From the NCBI GenBank assembly GCA_037349315.1, contig JBAIAC010000018.1, forward strand, positions 4,154,001 to 4,218,000: DNA of 64,000 nucleotides, written 5' to 3'. Positions 13,141-24,317 of this stretch are shown one piece after another (the stretch's first letter is position 1; each line of letters begins with the position of its first letter). Made by a program: the position numbers and the translations under genes. The stretch is from Chelydra serpentina. Lineage: Eukaryota > Chordata > Testudines > Chelydridae. The notes beneath the pieces were generated by a model that was given only the letters and a program-made list of their open reading frames with translations, made no database searches and was not told where the DNA came from.

Positions 13141-13318
13141 AAGGATGCTCTTGTGGTTAAGTCATTGGAGTGGGAGTTAGGAGCCCTAGGTTCAATCCGC
13201 AGCTCTGCCACCGACTTCCTGCATTTCTTTATGAAAATCTATCTCTCTGTGCTCCAGGTCTCCATCTATAAAATGGAGATAATACATCCTGACCTGATAG
13301 GATTATTGTGAGATTAAT
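13141..13318 (+). mobile_element. MIR-type (CORE) SINE
   Basis: The tRNA-like part has a B box GGTTCAATCC at 13189-13198. It is followed by a CORE-like segment, the typical CTCTGTGCTCCAGGTCTCCA and CTATAAAATGGAGATAATAC blocks, and the ending GGATTATTGTGAGATTAA. This order is that of MIR SINEs in amniotes. The copy is old and diverged. Confidence 0.72.
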
Positions 13319-14334
13319 TAACTGTGTGGCACTCACATACTATAGTGACAAGGGCCATATCTACATAAATAATAGCCCAATTACTGGGCTGTTCTTTTCC
13401 ACGCCTCTCATTAAGCTAATTGTACCAACCTGCTTGTTAGGGTATTTTGCTACCCTGTGTCAGCCCATTCAGGGCAGACATCAGTCTCTTTCTACCAGCT
13501 TGTTTCCTATTAGACGCCCATCTCTCTCTTTTTGCAAGGTCAACATGGCAGCTCACTCTAAAATCAAATCAATCTCTCCCTAGGGACTATGGGAGGTGTT
13601 GTTTCCCATTCTGCCACCTGGAGTCCCCCCACCCATGCCTAGCTATGAACTGATCCACATTTGGAACATGAGGACAACAGCCTTCTGGCAAGAGCAGTGG
13701 GAGAGGTGCGGGGAGAAAAGTGTCTATAATAACATAAATCATCCAAACTAGATTGATAGGCCAGAGAGATCCATCACAGTAATCCAATCTGAACCTCCTG
13801 CATAATGTAAGCCATAGAATTTCACCAAGTGATTCCTGTTTCAAGCCCAATAACTTGTAGTGGAATTAGAGCATATCTTTTAGAAAGACAATTTAAAGAC
13901 TATGAGTGATAGAGAATCTGCCACAGCCCTAGGTAAGCTGATTTCTACATAACTATTTAGTAGTACACGCACACTTTTAGATGTTAAAAGAACACGATTC
14001 AGGTCAAAAAGAACACGATTCAGGTCAAAAAGTCAAACACTCAAAAGTTAGGAAATGTCAATACAACCTTAATTTGCCCCCCTTATGTGTATGCATTATG
14101 ATGTAATCTTACATGATCCCATACTATTTTTTTCACAGCACTCTTGCCTCATTCCGTGCACAAAATGGATGGGATTCACTTATTGGGCAGTTATTCAATA
14201 TTTTGTTTCCTCCTTGTTGTTCCATGTGTGGCCCTAGACCTTAATTTCTCCCCACTTTTCAAGCCCTGCCCTGAAGACAGAATTGTTAATTTCCTCAGGG
14301 GAGTTTCTATGGCACTCATCACTATAATACCCAA
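13319..14334. other. Intron sequence with one small tandem duplication
   Basis: No gene recognised. Overlapping frames at 13308-13850 on both strands lack domain features. It contains the 2 x 21-bp direct duplication at 13990-14031. Confidence 0.55.
13990..14031 (+). repeat. Two exact 21-bp tandem copies
   Basis: The unit GAACACGATTCAGGTCAAAA plus A occurs twice head to tail without mismatch. It is a recent local duplication inside otherwise unique sequence. Confidence 0.9.
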
Positions 14335-14750
14335 GTGCTTCATAAACATGAATTTATCTTCACCACATCCCTGTGAGGTGAGGAGGTGGTATTATACCCA
14401 TTTTACAGAGGCACAGAGAGATAAAGGTAAAAAGTATTGACTATTTTTGGGTGCCAACTTTGAGGCATGCTAGGACCTGATTTGTTAGAGTACTTAGCAT
14501 TATAAAGTTCTTAATAATACTCAGAGCACAGCTCCCAAGACTTGCAGCTGTGAGCACTCAAAACTCCTACAAATCAGAGTGCACTGTCTAAAGTTGGGCA
14601 CAAAGAAACTGAGCGACACACAATTAGTGACCACCTGTGAAAAGTTTATATAATTTTACTAGAATCACATGTGAACTCTGAGGCAGGGGTAGAATCCAGT
14701 TCTCCAGGGCCATATGCGGCTGCTTTAACCATGAGACCCTCCCTTCTCTT
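14335..14750 (-). mobile_element. MIR-type SINE, split by a foldback element
   Basis: The reverse strand has the MIR order. The left piece (about 14335-14440) includes CATTTTACAGAGGCACAGAG. The right piece (about 14600-14750) includes AAGAAACTGAGCGACACAC and a tRNA-like end near CATGAGACC. The 160-bp foldback at 14444-14604 sits between the pieces. Immediately after the right piece lies a hAT element. Confidence 0.55.
14444..14604. repeat. Foldback element nested in a MIR
   Basis: GGGTGCCAACTTTGAGG and GACCTGATTT on the left are matched in inverse order on the right by AAATCAG and CTAAAGTTGGGCAC. The arms enclose a centre with AGCAC and GTGAGCACTC. Confidence 0.5.
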
Positions 14751-14758
14751 CCGGTAAT

Positions 14759-15075
14759 CGGTAGCGTAGCCAGGGTGGGAGCAGGGGTAGCGGCTGCGCC
14801 CCCTGTGAGCAGAAGCAGCGCCTTAAAAAGGAAGCGGCGCCTTTTTTTATCAGAGCTTCTTGCACTCTTTTTAAGCGCCGCTTCTTGCACTCACCCGGCG
14901 GCGCTCCGGGTCTTTGGCGGCATTTCGGCGGTGGGTACCACCGAAGACCTGGAGCGAGTGAGGACCCACCGCCGAAGACCCAGAGCACCGCCGGAGGCGC
15001 CGCCGGGTGAGTACAGTGGGAGGCACCTTTTTATAGCGCCGCTCCCCCTGTGCTCCAGACCTGACTACGCTACTG
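14759..15075. mobile_element. Non-autonomous hAT element, GC-rich, 317 bp
   Basis: The ends CGGTAGCGTAGCCAGG and CCTGACTACGCTACTG are inverted copies with 14 of 16 matches. An exact 8-bp duplication CCGGTAAT flanks it (14751-14758 and 15076-15083), the hAT signature. The interior is full of GCGGCGCC-type palindromes, for example AAGCGGCGCC near 14831 against GCGCCGCTTC near 14873, and explains the local GC and CpG peak. The reading frames crossing it (up to 128 codons) are by-products of GC richness. Confidence 0.9.
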
Positions 15076-15083
15076 CCGGTAAT

Positions 15084-16695
15084 CCCCTGCCTCATTCACT
15101 ACACGCTTTCCAACTTTCGCAACTAATGATGCAGGTAGCCTCCTTTACTACAACACCCTGATTCATCCTGACAGCAGGTCCATCCTGTGCACTGAACGAG
15201 GCAGGGAACTTGTGCAAAATAATGTGTGATCATGTAATTGAAGATTGTATTATAATGCATACACACAACTGGGCCAAATTACAGATGGACAGGTAATTTT
15301 TTAAAGAAAAGGTGGCCAGAATTTTTTAACATGGACAAAACAACATACAAGCCCTGCCTGTAATACTTAGTGTATTTAATAGCAGTATACTTAGAGCGGA
15401 CAACTTATCTTAAGTAAATAAATTAATTAAAGAAATCTCCCTTTGTCATGTACCTTGAAAAATCTGTTACTCAGCATCTGCATGTGTCTGTACAATAGTA
15501 GTAATTTGAGCTACATAGAAATGTGTGTACTACACAGCTAACATTTGAGTTTGGCTCTAAATGGAATAATGTCAGGTTTTTGCAAAGGTTCAAGATAAAC
15601 CTCAGAACACTGGATGAAAATGACTTGTGATGTGTAAAATCCAGTGTGTGGTTAAGGGCCCAGCCTTGTAAGGTCCTGAGTGCTTTCAAACTCCTATTTG
15701 TGTCAATGAGAGTTGAAGATGCTGAATATTTCACACGGTCAGACTGTCAGTTGGATGTTTTTTTCTGTGCCTATAAGACCTCAGTAATGACTGTCATTTG
15801 TTTTATTAGAGATTTCTGACTTTGATGTATGTTGTAGAACAGAAACAAAGCTATTTTTTGGTGTCATGGAGGATGGGAAATCAGGATTAAACACATCTCC
15901 TATCTGTACAATGTTTTTAACTGTGCTAGATAAGGGGAAATCTCCGTCTGCAGTTCCCTACCATCTTGTCTCTGATTCTGTGAAAGGAATTTGGAGTTAA
16001 GCAAAACATGGTCTCTTCCTGTCAGCAGCCAGGGGAATGTGGATTAAATTCTCTAAACAAAGCTCAGGACTGTTGTCAGATCTCTTTCTCCAGAAAGATT
16101 CCAAAACCAGCATAATCATAATGCAGGTTTTAGGCTAAGTGTTCCAACAAAACACCTGTGTGTTCTTCCCAAAGCATAAGGTTGAATTGCAGTGTCCTTC
16201 CTGTCAGACCCTCCAACAGATTAGCAGGAGCTTACTGTTTGGAATGGTCACTGAAAACCCTTTAGAGACATACCAAAAAGAAATGCACGACATTTCTGCA
16301 AAGCTCAAAACACATGGCATCTGGTTCCTTGAACTCCCTCTCATTATTATTTTTTTGCCTATGTAGATTTATTTCACCTGAGTGTAACCAATTCCTTAAT
16401 TGGTAAAGAAGGAATGCCACTTACTCAACACTGTCTATGTGACTTGACTCTCTTTATTGTCATTCCTGTTCCCCACCCAACTCATCTTGCACTGACGTCT
16501 GTTTTCCTGCACACAACTTGGCCACTGTTGGGTGTGACAGCCATTGCCTCTTTAAAAATAAAATAGCACTTAAAAGAAAGTAACCTCCACTTTCACCCCC
16601 AAATAATCAGCAGTTCAATTCAGTACACATCATAGGAGGTTACTCTACAAATATAAAGACATCCAAAAATGTATAAATGTAAAAGAAGCAATGAA
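15084..16695. other. Intron sequence, nothing recognised
   Basis: AT-rich intron sequence with no gene or clear repeat. Confidence 0.55.
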
Positions 16696-16703
16696 AATTA
16701 GAG

Positions 16704-17102
16704 CAGTGGTTTTCAACCAGGGGTACATGTACCCCTGGGGGTACACAGAGGTCTTCCGGGGGGGGGGGGTGGTACATCAACTCATCTAGATATTTGCCTA
16801 GTTTTACAACATGCTACTTAAAAAGCACTAGTGAAGTCAGTAGAAACTAAAATTTCATACAGACAATGACTTGTTTATACTGCTCTATGTACTATACACC
16901 GAAACATAAGTACAATGTTTATATTCCAATTGATTTTATAATGTTATGGTAAGAATGAGAAGGTAAGCCATTTTTCAGTTTTCTATTTTTATGTCTGATT
17001 TTGTAAGCAAGTAGTTTTTAAGTGAGGTGAAACCTGGGGATGCGCAAGACAAATCAGATTCCTGAAAGGGGTACAGTAGTCCACAAAGATTGAGAGCCAC
17101 TG
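16704..17102. mobile_element. Non-autonomous hAT element, 399 bp
   Basis: It starts CAGTGGTTTTCAACCAGG and ends AAGATTGAGAGCCACTG, terminal inverted repeats of the hAT type. An exact 8-bp duplication AATTAGAG flanks it (16696-16703 and 17103-17110). The left end contains the perfect palindrome at 16718-16737 and a G run at about 16758-16770. A truncated relative is at 29294-29350. Confidence 0.93.
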
Positions 17103-17110
17103 AATTAGAG

Positions 17111-18466
17111 TACACAGCTGTAACAGCTATAACAATCAATGGTGTCAATCCAATATGAGGCAGAAGTTAGCACTCACAAATACATTTATTAGGTAACAAA
17201 AATGTAGTAAATTCCATTATTTGCCATCATTTTACTTTTACTGGTTTGAATAATAAAATTGCTTTCCAAATTATTTAAAGAAACATCTTTTGTTTCTTTT
17301 TTGACCTTTAAAATGTTACTGTTTGTCAGTCATTAAAAATAAATGATTGCAGATGAAACTAAGCACTTTTAAAGACAGAAGCCTGTAAACTGCATTGCAT
17401 AATCTAAATGGTGGAAATAATGAGATTCTGTAAACTACTTTATCTGGAAAAACAATTATTTTGTGCTCCATTAAAAATGTCATGTAGATGTTGACAAGAT
17501 AACTTGGGTATTAAGTCATGGAGCTGGTTTCAGCACTGTCTTACTCAGCTGGAATTACACTTTCATAAAGCCAGAGTTAATGTAATGATGAATCCGACTG
17601 TGCTTGGAGAAAAATGAATGCAACTAACAAAGTACATTTTCATTATGCCAGCTGTTTTCTGGCACCTGTACTTCTAACTTCCAGAGTTAAGAAAAAACAA
17701 AATATCATTGTCTATGGTCTCTCATTATTTCCAGAAATTAGATTAGTCAACACACCCTAAAAACAAACAAAGCAAACACTTTTTGCAAACTTTTAGCATT
17801 TTCTGCTACAGTCTCTTCTTTATCAGTGGCTGTGAACTGTCAAGTGGGTATGGTAATTGAGATGATTGCAAAATGTACCATCAAGTAGGATTTTCCCCTT
17901 CATCTATTCTCTGTGCATGTTTTTCTCTGAAAACAATATGAAAAGCATGACTTTTCCTTATAATTATATTTTGTATTAAATGAGGCATTTGGGGTCCAGA
18001 TTTAAATTGCTGTATATGACAATTGCTGGGGGTGACTTTTAAATAATAAAGCAAACCAACACATAGATAAAATTGCATCTGTTAATACAGAAATTGCATT
18101 CATGGTTGCAATAAACTGCATATTACTCATTTATTTTACATTGTGTTGGTTTGTTAGTTATGCTTAAGTATCTCTGGAATGAAAGCACTCCAAAATCTAT
18201 TACCTTTTTTCAGCCTATCTCAAATACATCAGCTAGCAAGAACAATTTAGGCAGAAATATTAGTCACTCTAACCATTCTCTCAGTTGACTAAAATTAAAA
18301 CTTTCAGTGAGGAATAGCTTTGTTCTTATCATAGCTGAGTAAATTAAGCTAAGTAAATTAAGCATAGCTTCTAATGACCTGATCATAGTAAAGGTCATTC
18401 AAAATCACTTACAGTTCTGTTTGCTTTCCACGCACAAGGTGATATAAGTCCATCTGGAGTCTGAAA
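17111..18466. other. Intron sequence, nothing recognised
   Basis: AT-rich, no gene or clear repeat. Note TAAATTAAGC-type short duplications near 18340-18365. Confidence 0.55.
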
Positions 18467-20092
18467 AACATAAGAATGGCCAGGCTGGGTCAGATCACTG
18501 GTCTGTCTAGCACAGTATCCTGTCTTCTGTCAGTTACCAGTGCAAGATGCTTCAGAGGTAATGAACAGAACAGGGCAATTATCATGTGATCCATCCCCCA
18601 TTGTCCAATCCCAGCTTCTAGCAGGCCGAGGTTTAAGTACACCCAGAGCATGGGGTTGAGTACCTGACTGTTTTGATGGACCTGTCCTCCATGAACTTAC
18701 CAAATTCTTTTTTGAACCCAGTTATAATTTTGGACTTCACAGCATGCCCTGGCAACAAATTTCACTGGCTGGCTGTGTTGCGTAAAGTACTTCTTTATGT
18801 TTCTTTTAAACCTGCTGCCTGTTGATTTCATTGGGTACACTTGGTTCTTGTGTTATGTGAAGGGGTAAATAACACTTCCTCCACATCATTCATGATTTTA
18901 TAGACGTCTCTCATATCTCCCAATAGTCGTCTGTTTTCTGAGCTGAACAGTCCCAGTCTTTTTAATCTCTCCTTGTATGGAAGCTCTTCCGTACTCCTAA
19001 TCATTTTGATGGTCCTTATTTATGCCTTTTCCAATTCTACTATTTCTTTTTTGAAAGGGGATGACCAAAACTGCATGCATTATTCAAGGTGTGGGCATAC
19101 CGTGGATTTATATTGTAGCAGTATGATATCTTCTGCCTTATTATCTATTTTTTTCCTAACAGTTCCTAACATTGTTAGCTTTTTTGACTAGTGTTGCACA
19201 TTGAGCAGACATTTTCAGAGAACTGTATCATCTGTAAACATTGCCACCTCAGTGTTCACCCCCTTTTCCAGATCATTTATGAATATGTCGTACAGCACAG
19301 GTCCCAGGACAGATCCCTCGGGGACCCCACTATTTACTTGTTTCCATTGTGAAAACTGACTTTTATTCTTAACCTTTGTGCCCTATCTTTTAACCAGTTA
19401 CTGATCCACGAGAGGACCTTCCCTCTTATCCTATGACTGCTTACTTTGCTTAAGAACCTTTGGTGAAGGATCTTGCAGAGACTTCCTGAGAGTCCAAGTA
19501 TACTATAGCCACTGTATCACCCTTGTCCTCATGCTTGCTGACACCCTCAAAGAATTATAATAAAGAGGTGAGGCATGATTTCCCTTTACAAAAGCCATGT
19601 TGACATTTCTCCAACACATCATATTTATCTGATAATTCTGTTCTTTACTATAGTTTCAACCAATTTGTCTGGTACTGAAGTTAGACTTACTGGCCTGTAA
19701 TTGCCAGGATCACCTCCAGAGCCTTTTCTAAAAATAGGTGTCACATTCGTTATCCTTCAGTCAACTGGTATGGAAACTGATTTAAGTAATAGGTTTCATA
19801 TCACAGTTGGTAGTTCTACAGTTTCATATCTAAGTTCCTTCAGAATTCTTGGGTGAATACCTTCTGGTCCTGGTGACTTATTACTGTTTAATTTATCAGT
19901 TTGTCCCCAAATCTCCTCTGGGAGAGTTTCTCGGATTTGTCACTAAAAAGAATGGCTCAGGTGTGGGAATCTCCCTCACATCCTCTGCAGTGACAGATGC
20001 AAATAATTCATTTAACTAAATAATTTATTTAGCTTCTCTGCAATAGCCCTGTCTTCCTAGGGTGCTCCTTTAGCTCCTCCGTCATCCTTAAA
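18467..20092 (-). mobile_element. CR1/L3-like LINE, reverse-transcriptase region and 3' end
   Basis: On the minus strand the element ends in CCATTCTTATGTT after a typical GGTCTGACCCAGCCTGG tail. Upstream, the frame is reverse transcriptase of the CR1 clade, for example the region around 19295-19340 (GGGGTCCCCGAGGGATCTGT, the PQGS-like block followed by the VLGPVL-like segment). It has many stops and frameshifts and is dead. An abrupt loss of about 300 bases compared with the usual family layout occurs near 19227, between the segments TTTTCAGAGAACTG and TATCATCTGTAAAC. Confidence 0.82.
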
Positions 20093-20129
20093 ACTCCTCT
20101 ATAACCTTTTAAATTTTACATGTCAGCAA

Positions 20130-20360
20130 TCTGGTTCTATTTTGGTTTAGGTGGAGCCTATCCTTCTCGTATAGGCTCCTCCTTTCCCAAAAGTTTTCCC
20201 AGTTCCTAATTAGCCCATATCCCTCCTCCGAATACTATCTTCTCATCCACACATGGAGACCTTGTAGTTCTGCCTGTGTAACTGGCCCTGTATGTGGCAC
20301 TGGGAATATTTCAAAGAATGCTACCAGGAAGTCCTGGGCTTTAATCTCTTACCAAACATC
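20130..20360 (-). mobile_element. CR1 ORF1-like esterase remnant
   Basis: The minus strand reads LYEKDRLHLNQN near 20140-20180. That has the DxxHL form of the last catalytic block of the SGNH esterase found in CR1 ORF1. The rest of the block is broken by stops. It directly follows the reverse-transcriptase part on the same strand. The intervening reverse-transcriptase and endonuclease region of a full element is missing, so this is either an internally deleted CR1 or two copies joined. Confidence 0.5.
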
Positions 20361-20390
20361 ATCTGTACATACAATATCATCATCGATAGG

Positions 20391-21776
20391 TAGTGCCCTA
20401 CCAAATTCACGGCCATGAAAAACACATCACGGACTGTGAAATCTGGTCTTTTGTGTAATTTTATCCTCTACTATACAGATTTCATGGGGTAGAGCAGCGT
20501 TTCTCAAACTGGGGGTCCCGAGCCAAAAAGAGGTTCCAGGGAAGCCACAAGGTTATTGTACGGGGGTCGCGGTATTGCCACCCTTACTTCTGTGCTGCCT
20601 TCAGAGCTGGGTGGCCAGAGAGCGGTGGTCGTGGCCAGGTGCCCAGCTCTGAAGGCAGCACCCCACCAGGAACAGCACCATACTATGCCACCCTGACTCA
20701 TGTGCTGCTGCTTTCAGAGCTGGGTGGCTGGAGAGCGGCGGCTGCTGACTGAGGGTCCAGCTCTGAAGGCAGCGCCACCGCCAGTAACAGCGCAGAAGTA
20801 AGGGTGGCAATACTGCAACCTCCCTACAATAACCTTGCAACCCCTGCCCCACCACCCCATGTTGGGTTAGGACCCCTACAGTTACGACACTGTGAAATTT
20901 CAGATTTAAATATCTGAAATGATAGAATCTTAAAAGATTAGGGTTGCAAGAGACCTCAGGAGGTCATCTAGTCCAACCCCCTGCTCCAAGCAGGACCAAC
21001 ACCAACTAAATCATCCCAGCCAGGCCTTTGTCAAGCCAGGCCTTAAAAACCTCTAAGGAAGGAGATTCCACCACCTCCTTAGGTAACCCATTCCAGTGCG
21101 TCACCACCCTCCTAGTGAAATAGTGTTTCCTAATATCCAACCTAGACCTCCCCCTCTGCAACTTGAGGTCATTGCTCCCCTTTCTGTCATCTGCCAACAC
21201 TGAGAACAGCCTAGCTCCATCCTCTTTGGAACCCCCCTTCAGGTAGTTGAAGGCTGCTATCAAAGCCCCCCTTGCTCTTCTCTTTTGCAGACTAAACAAG
21301 CCCAGTTTCCTCAGCCGCTCCTTGTAAGTCAGGTGGCCCCAGCCCCCTGATTATTTTCGTTGCCCTCAGATGGACTCTCTCCAATTTGTCCACATCCTTT
21401 CCATAGTGGGGAACCCAAAACTGGACTCAATACTCCAGATGTGGCCTCACCAGTGCTAAATAGAGGGGAATAATCACTTCCCTTGATCTGCTGGCAATGC
21501 TCCTATTAATACAGCCCAATATGCCGTTAGCCTTCTTGGCAACAAGGGCACGCTGCTGACTCATATCCAGCTTCTCATCCATTGTAATCCCCAGGTCCTT
21601 TTCTGCAGAACTGCTGCTTAGCCAGTCGGTCCCCAGCCTGTAGCGCTGCATAGGATTCTTCTGTCTGAAATGCAGAACTCTGCACTTGTCCTTGTTGAAA
21701 ATCATGAAATATATTATTTTTAAAATCCTATGACTGTAAAATTAACCAAATGGACTGTGAATTTGGTAGGGCCATA
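20391..21776. mobile_element. hAT element interrupted by a CR1
   Basis: Terminal inverted repeats GCCCTACCAAATTCACGGCC at the left and GTGAATTTGGTAGGGC at the right. The flanking 8-bp duplication is TCGATAGG (20383-20390) and TCAATAGG (21777-21784), one mismatch. A close copy, uninterrupted, is at 23701-24308. The interior has repeated CAGAGCTGGGTGGC and its complement CCAGCTCTGAAGGCAG. The CR1 at 20921-21704 lies inside and accounts for the extra length. Confidence 0.88.
20921..21704 (-). mobile_element. CR1 LINE 3' end inserted in a hAT
   Basis: The minus strand has the C-terminal CR1 reverse-transcriptase frame in two long pieces. One (about 21427-21705) contains [24 protein letters not shown] and [18 protein letters not shown]. 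The other (21006-21299) contains SKEDGARLFSV, RLDIRKHYFTRRVVTHWNGL and the FKAWLDKGLAG end. The 3' UTR runs to GATTCTATC at 20921. A 6-bp duplication TGAAAT at 20915-20920 and 21705-21710 marks the insertion. It is the youngest-looking LINE in the window, but truncated and inactive. Confidence 0.92.
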
Positions 21777-21839
21777 TCAATAGGCCTCAAAATGTAAACA
21801 GGCCGTAACATTGTAAACAGGGAATAGTCATAGAGCAAG

Positions 21840-22600
21840 TGTATTTCCTGTGAGGTCAGACAGGGATCGGTTCTTGGCCCAACACTATCTAACATTTTAA
21901 TCTATGACTTGGAAGAAAACAAAATCATTGATAAAGACTGACACAAAAGTTGTGGGAGTGGTAAATAATGAAAAGGAATAGTCACTGATTCAGAGCAATC
22001 TAGATCACTTTGTAAACTGGGACATGCAAATAATATGCATTTTAATACGGCTAAATGTAAATGTTTACATCTAGGAAGAAAGAATGTAGGCCATCCTCCA
22101 AAGCCCGAACTCTGAAAAAGATTTGGAGGTTGTGGGGGATAATCAACTGAACATGAGCTCCCAGGATGGCACTATGGCCAAAAGAGCTAAAATAATTCTG
22201 GGTTGCATAAACAAGGGAATCTCTAATAGGAGCAAAGAGGTTATTCTACCTATGTTCGCACTGGTGCAACCTTTGGTGGAATAGTATGTCCAGTTCTGTT
22301 GTCCACAATTCAAGAAGGATGTTGATAAATTGGAGAGGGTTCAGAGGAGAACCATAAGAATGATTCAAGGATTAGAAAACATGCCTTGTAGTGATAGACT
22401 CAAGGAGTTCAGTCTCTTTGGCTTAACAAAGAGAAGGTTAAGGGGTGACTTGATTACAGTCTTTAAGTACCTATATGGGAACAAATATTTATTAATAGGC
22501 TCCTTAATCTAGCAGAGAAAGACATAACATGATCCAGTAGCTGGAAGATGAAGCTAGACAAATTCAGACTGGAAATATGGCATACATTTTTAACAGTGAT
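21840..22600 (+). mobile_element. CR1 LINE, C-terminal reverse-transcriptase region
   Basis: Plus-strand translation gives broken CR1 frame: YVQFCCPQFKKDVDKLERVQ, then RRTIRMIQGLENMPCSDRLK and TKRRLRGDLITVFKYLYG. It stops abruptly inside the segment that normally continues into GGGTAATTAACCATTGGAAC, at the hairpin at 22584-22625. The family is the same as the copy at 28081-28505. Confidence 0.85.
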
Positions 22601-22625
22601 AGATAGATATCACTGTTAAAAATGT
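22584..22625. repeat. Perfect hairpin, 17-bp stem, 8-base loop
   Basis: ACATTTTTAACAGTGAT (22584-22600) is followed by AGATAGAT and then the exact reverse complement (22609-22625). The left arm is CR1 sequence, and the right arm is an inverted copy of it at the CR1 break point. Confidence 0.92.
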
Positions 22626-23692
22626 CTCACAAAATAGTTTTAAAATTATAAAGAAAAGAAACATAAAAGATTTCAATAGCGCTATTAGCTTGGCCACATA
22701 TCCTATGTTTTGTGGCATGGTATGTTATGATCCAGACAGTAATAACGTATTAAGCTACACACTTAACCACAGAAACAGGGGTAGGAAATACCAAATATAT
22801 GCAACAGGAACCATTGCTGTGGGAACTTTCTTTTGGATTTCTGAATTTTTTTAAATGTGCAACCTTAATGTTGCATTCATGCAGTTTACAGCATGTAATA
22901 TGTTAACATTTAAATGGTTCAAATTGTCAGTAGGATTTGAAGTTCAAACCACCCTGAAGTGGGGTGAAGCAAGGAAGAGAAGGGGGATAGTTTTTCATCT
23001 TTTCTGATACTGGTGATTGTCTAGGGAAAGTTACTTGCAGCCCTAAGTTAACAGGGTAGCAACAACCCATCTGTTTACACTGCAAGCAACACCTGTATCG
23101 CAGTAATGGGAAATGGCAGAACCTTTACCCGTATGGAAAGGCCGATGTAACTAACGTTATAGAAATACAAGACACCCAGCTCTGTCCTATAGGCCTAGTT
23201 CCAAGCAAGCACAGATCAAAAGCTTAGATTTGCTAGCCATGGAGGAACCTTTCCAGGATGCTTAGAAGATGCACTATTTCAGTATTCCCCGAAGTGTGGG
23301 TCATACCTCACGGAAGGGATATGAACGATTAGTTGGGGATGGGTAGACATCCCAGTTCTTTAGAGCTTCAGCTTCCATGTTTTTGTAAGGTGCTAGCTGT
23401 TGTGAACAATGTTCAAAGTGTGAATCAAGTGTAAGCTCCTGCAGCATGTTTACCTGAGTTTGTGGAGAGCTATGAGGGGTGACCTGCCCCCATTCATTTC
23501 AATGCGTGCCTACTCAGAGGCCAGTGATGCTTTAAATGTCAAGATGTGTAGGTCTTAAATAACATACTGTGGGGTTGGTTTCATTGACCCTGAAGGGTCT
23601 CACCATTCAGTTTTTGGAAAAACACTGCACTAGTTAAACACATGCCTGAAAAGTCTCTTCTCTGGGGGCTTGTAATAAGCCCTAGCCATAGA
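22626..23692. other. Intron sequence, nothing recognised
   Basis: No gene or clear repeat. Confidence 0.55.
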
Positions 23693-23700
23693 TTATAGTT

Positions 23701-24308
23701 AAGGCCCTACCAAATTCACAGCCATGAAAAATGTATCAGGGACCATGAAATCTGTGTGCTTTTACCCTATACTATTTACAGATTTAACGGTGTGGGAGAC
23801 CAGATTTCTCAAATTGGGGGTCCTGACCCAAAAGGGAGTTGCAGAAGGGTCGCGTTATTTCCAACCTTATTTCTGCACTGCCTTCAGAGCTGGGTGACTG
23901 AAGAGCAGCAGCAGTTGACCTGGTGTCCAGCTCTGAAGGCAGTGCCCCGCCAGCAGCAGCGCAGAAGTAAGGGTGGCAATACCATACCATGCCATCCTTC
24001 CTTCTGCGCGGCTGCTGGCAGAGGCTCTGTCTTCAGAGCTGGGCTCCTGGCCAGCAGCCACTGCTCTCCAGCTGTCCAGCTCTGAAGGCAGTGCTGCCAC
24101 CAACAGCAGCACAGAAGTAAGGGTAGCAGTACCGCAAGCCCCTTTGTGACCCCCCACCCGCCCTCACCTCCTTTTTGGGTCAGGACCTCTACAATTGCAA
24201 CACCGTGAAATTTCTGATTTAAATAGCTGAAATCATAACATTTACAGTTTTTAAAATCTTATGACAGTGCAATTGACCAGAATGGACCGTGAATTTGGTA
24301 GGGCCCTA
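23701..24308. mobile_element. hAT element, uninterrupted copy
   Basis: Left end AAGGCCCTACCAAATTCACA, right end GTGAATTTGGTAGGGCCCT. The flanking duplication TTATAGTT is exact (23693-23700 and 24310-24317; one further base also matches). It is the same family as 20391-21776 and shows the full order of that family: terminal part, TCTCAAATTGGGGGTC block, two or more pairs of CAGAGCTGGG and CCAGCTCTGAAGGCAGT, then GACCTCTACAATTGCAACAC and the terminal part. Confidence 0.92.
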
Positions 24309-24317
24309 ATTATAGTT

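Noticed and set aside
14759..15075. A CpG island or promoter within the intron
   Set aside because: The GC peak is exactly bounded by hAT ends and an 8-bp target duplication.
14775..15161. A 128-codon reading frame as a gene
   Set aside because: It runs through the GC-rich hAT and out of it, with no domain or splice context.
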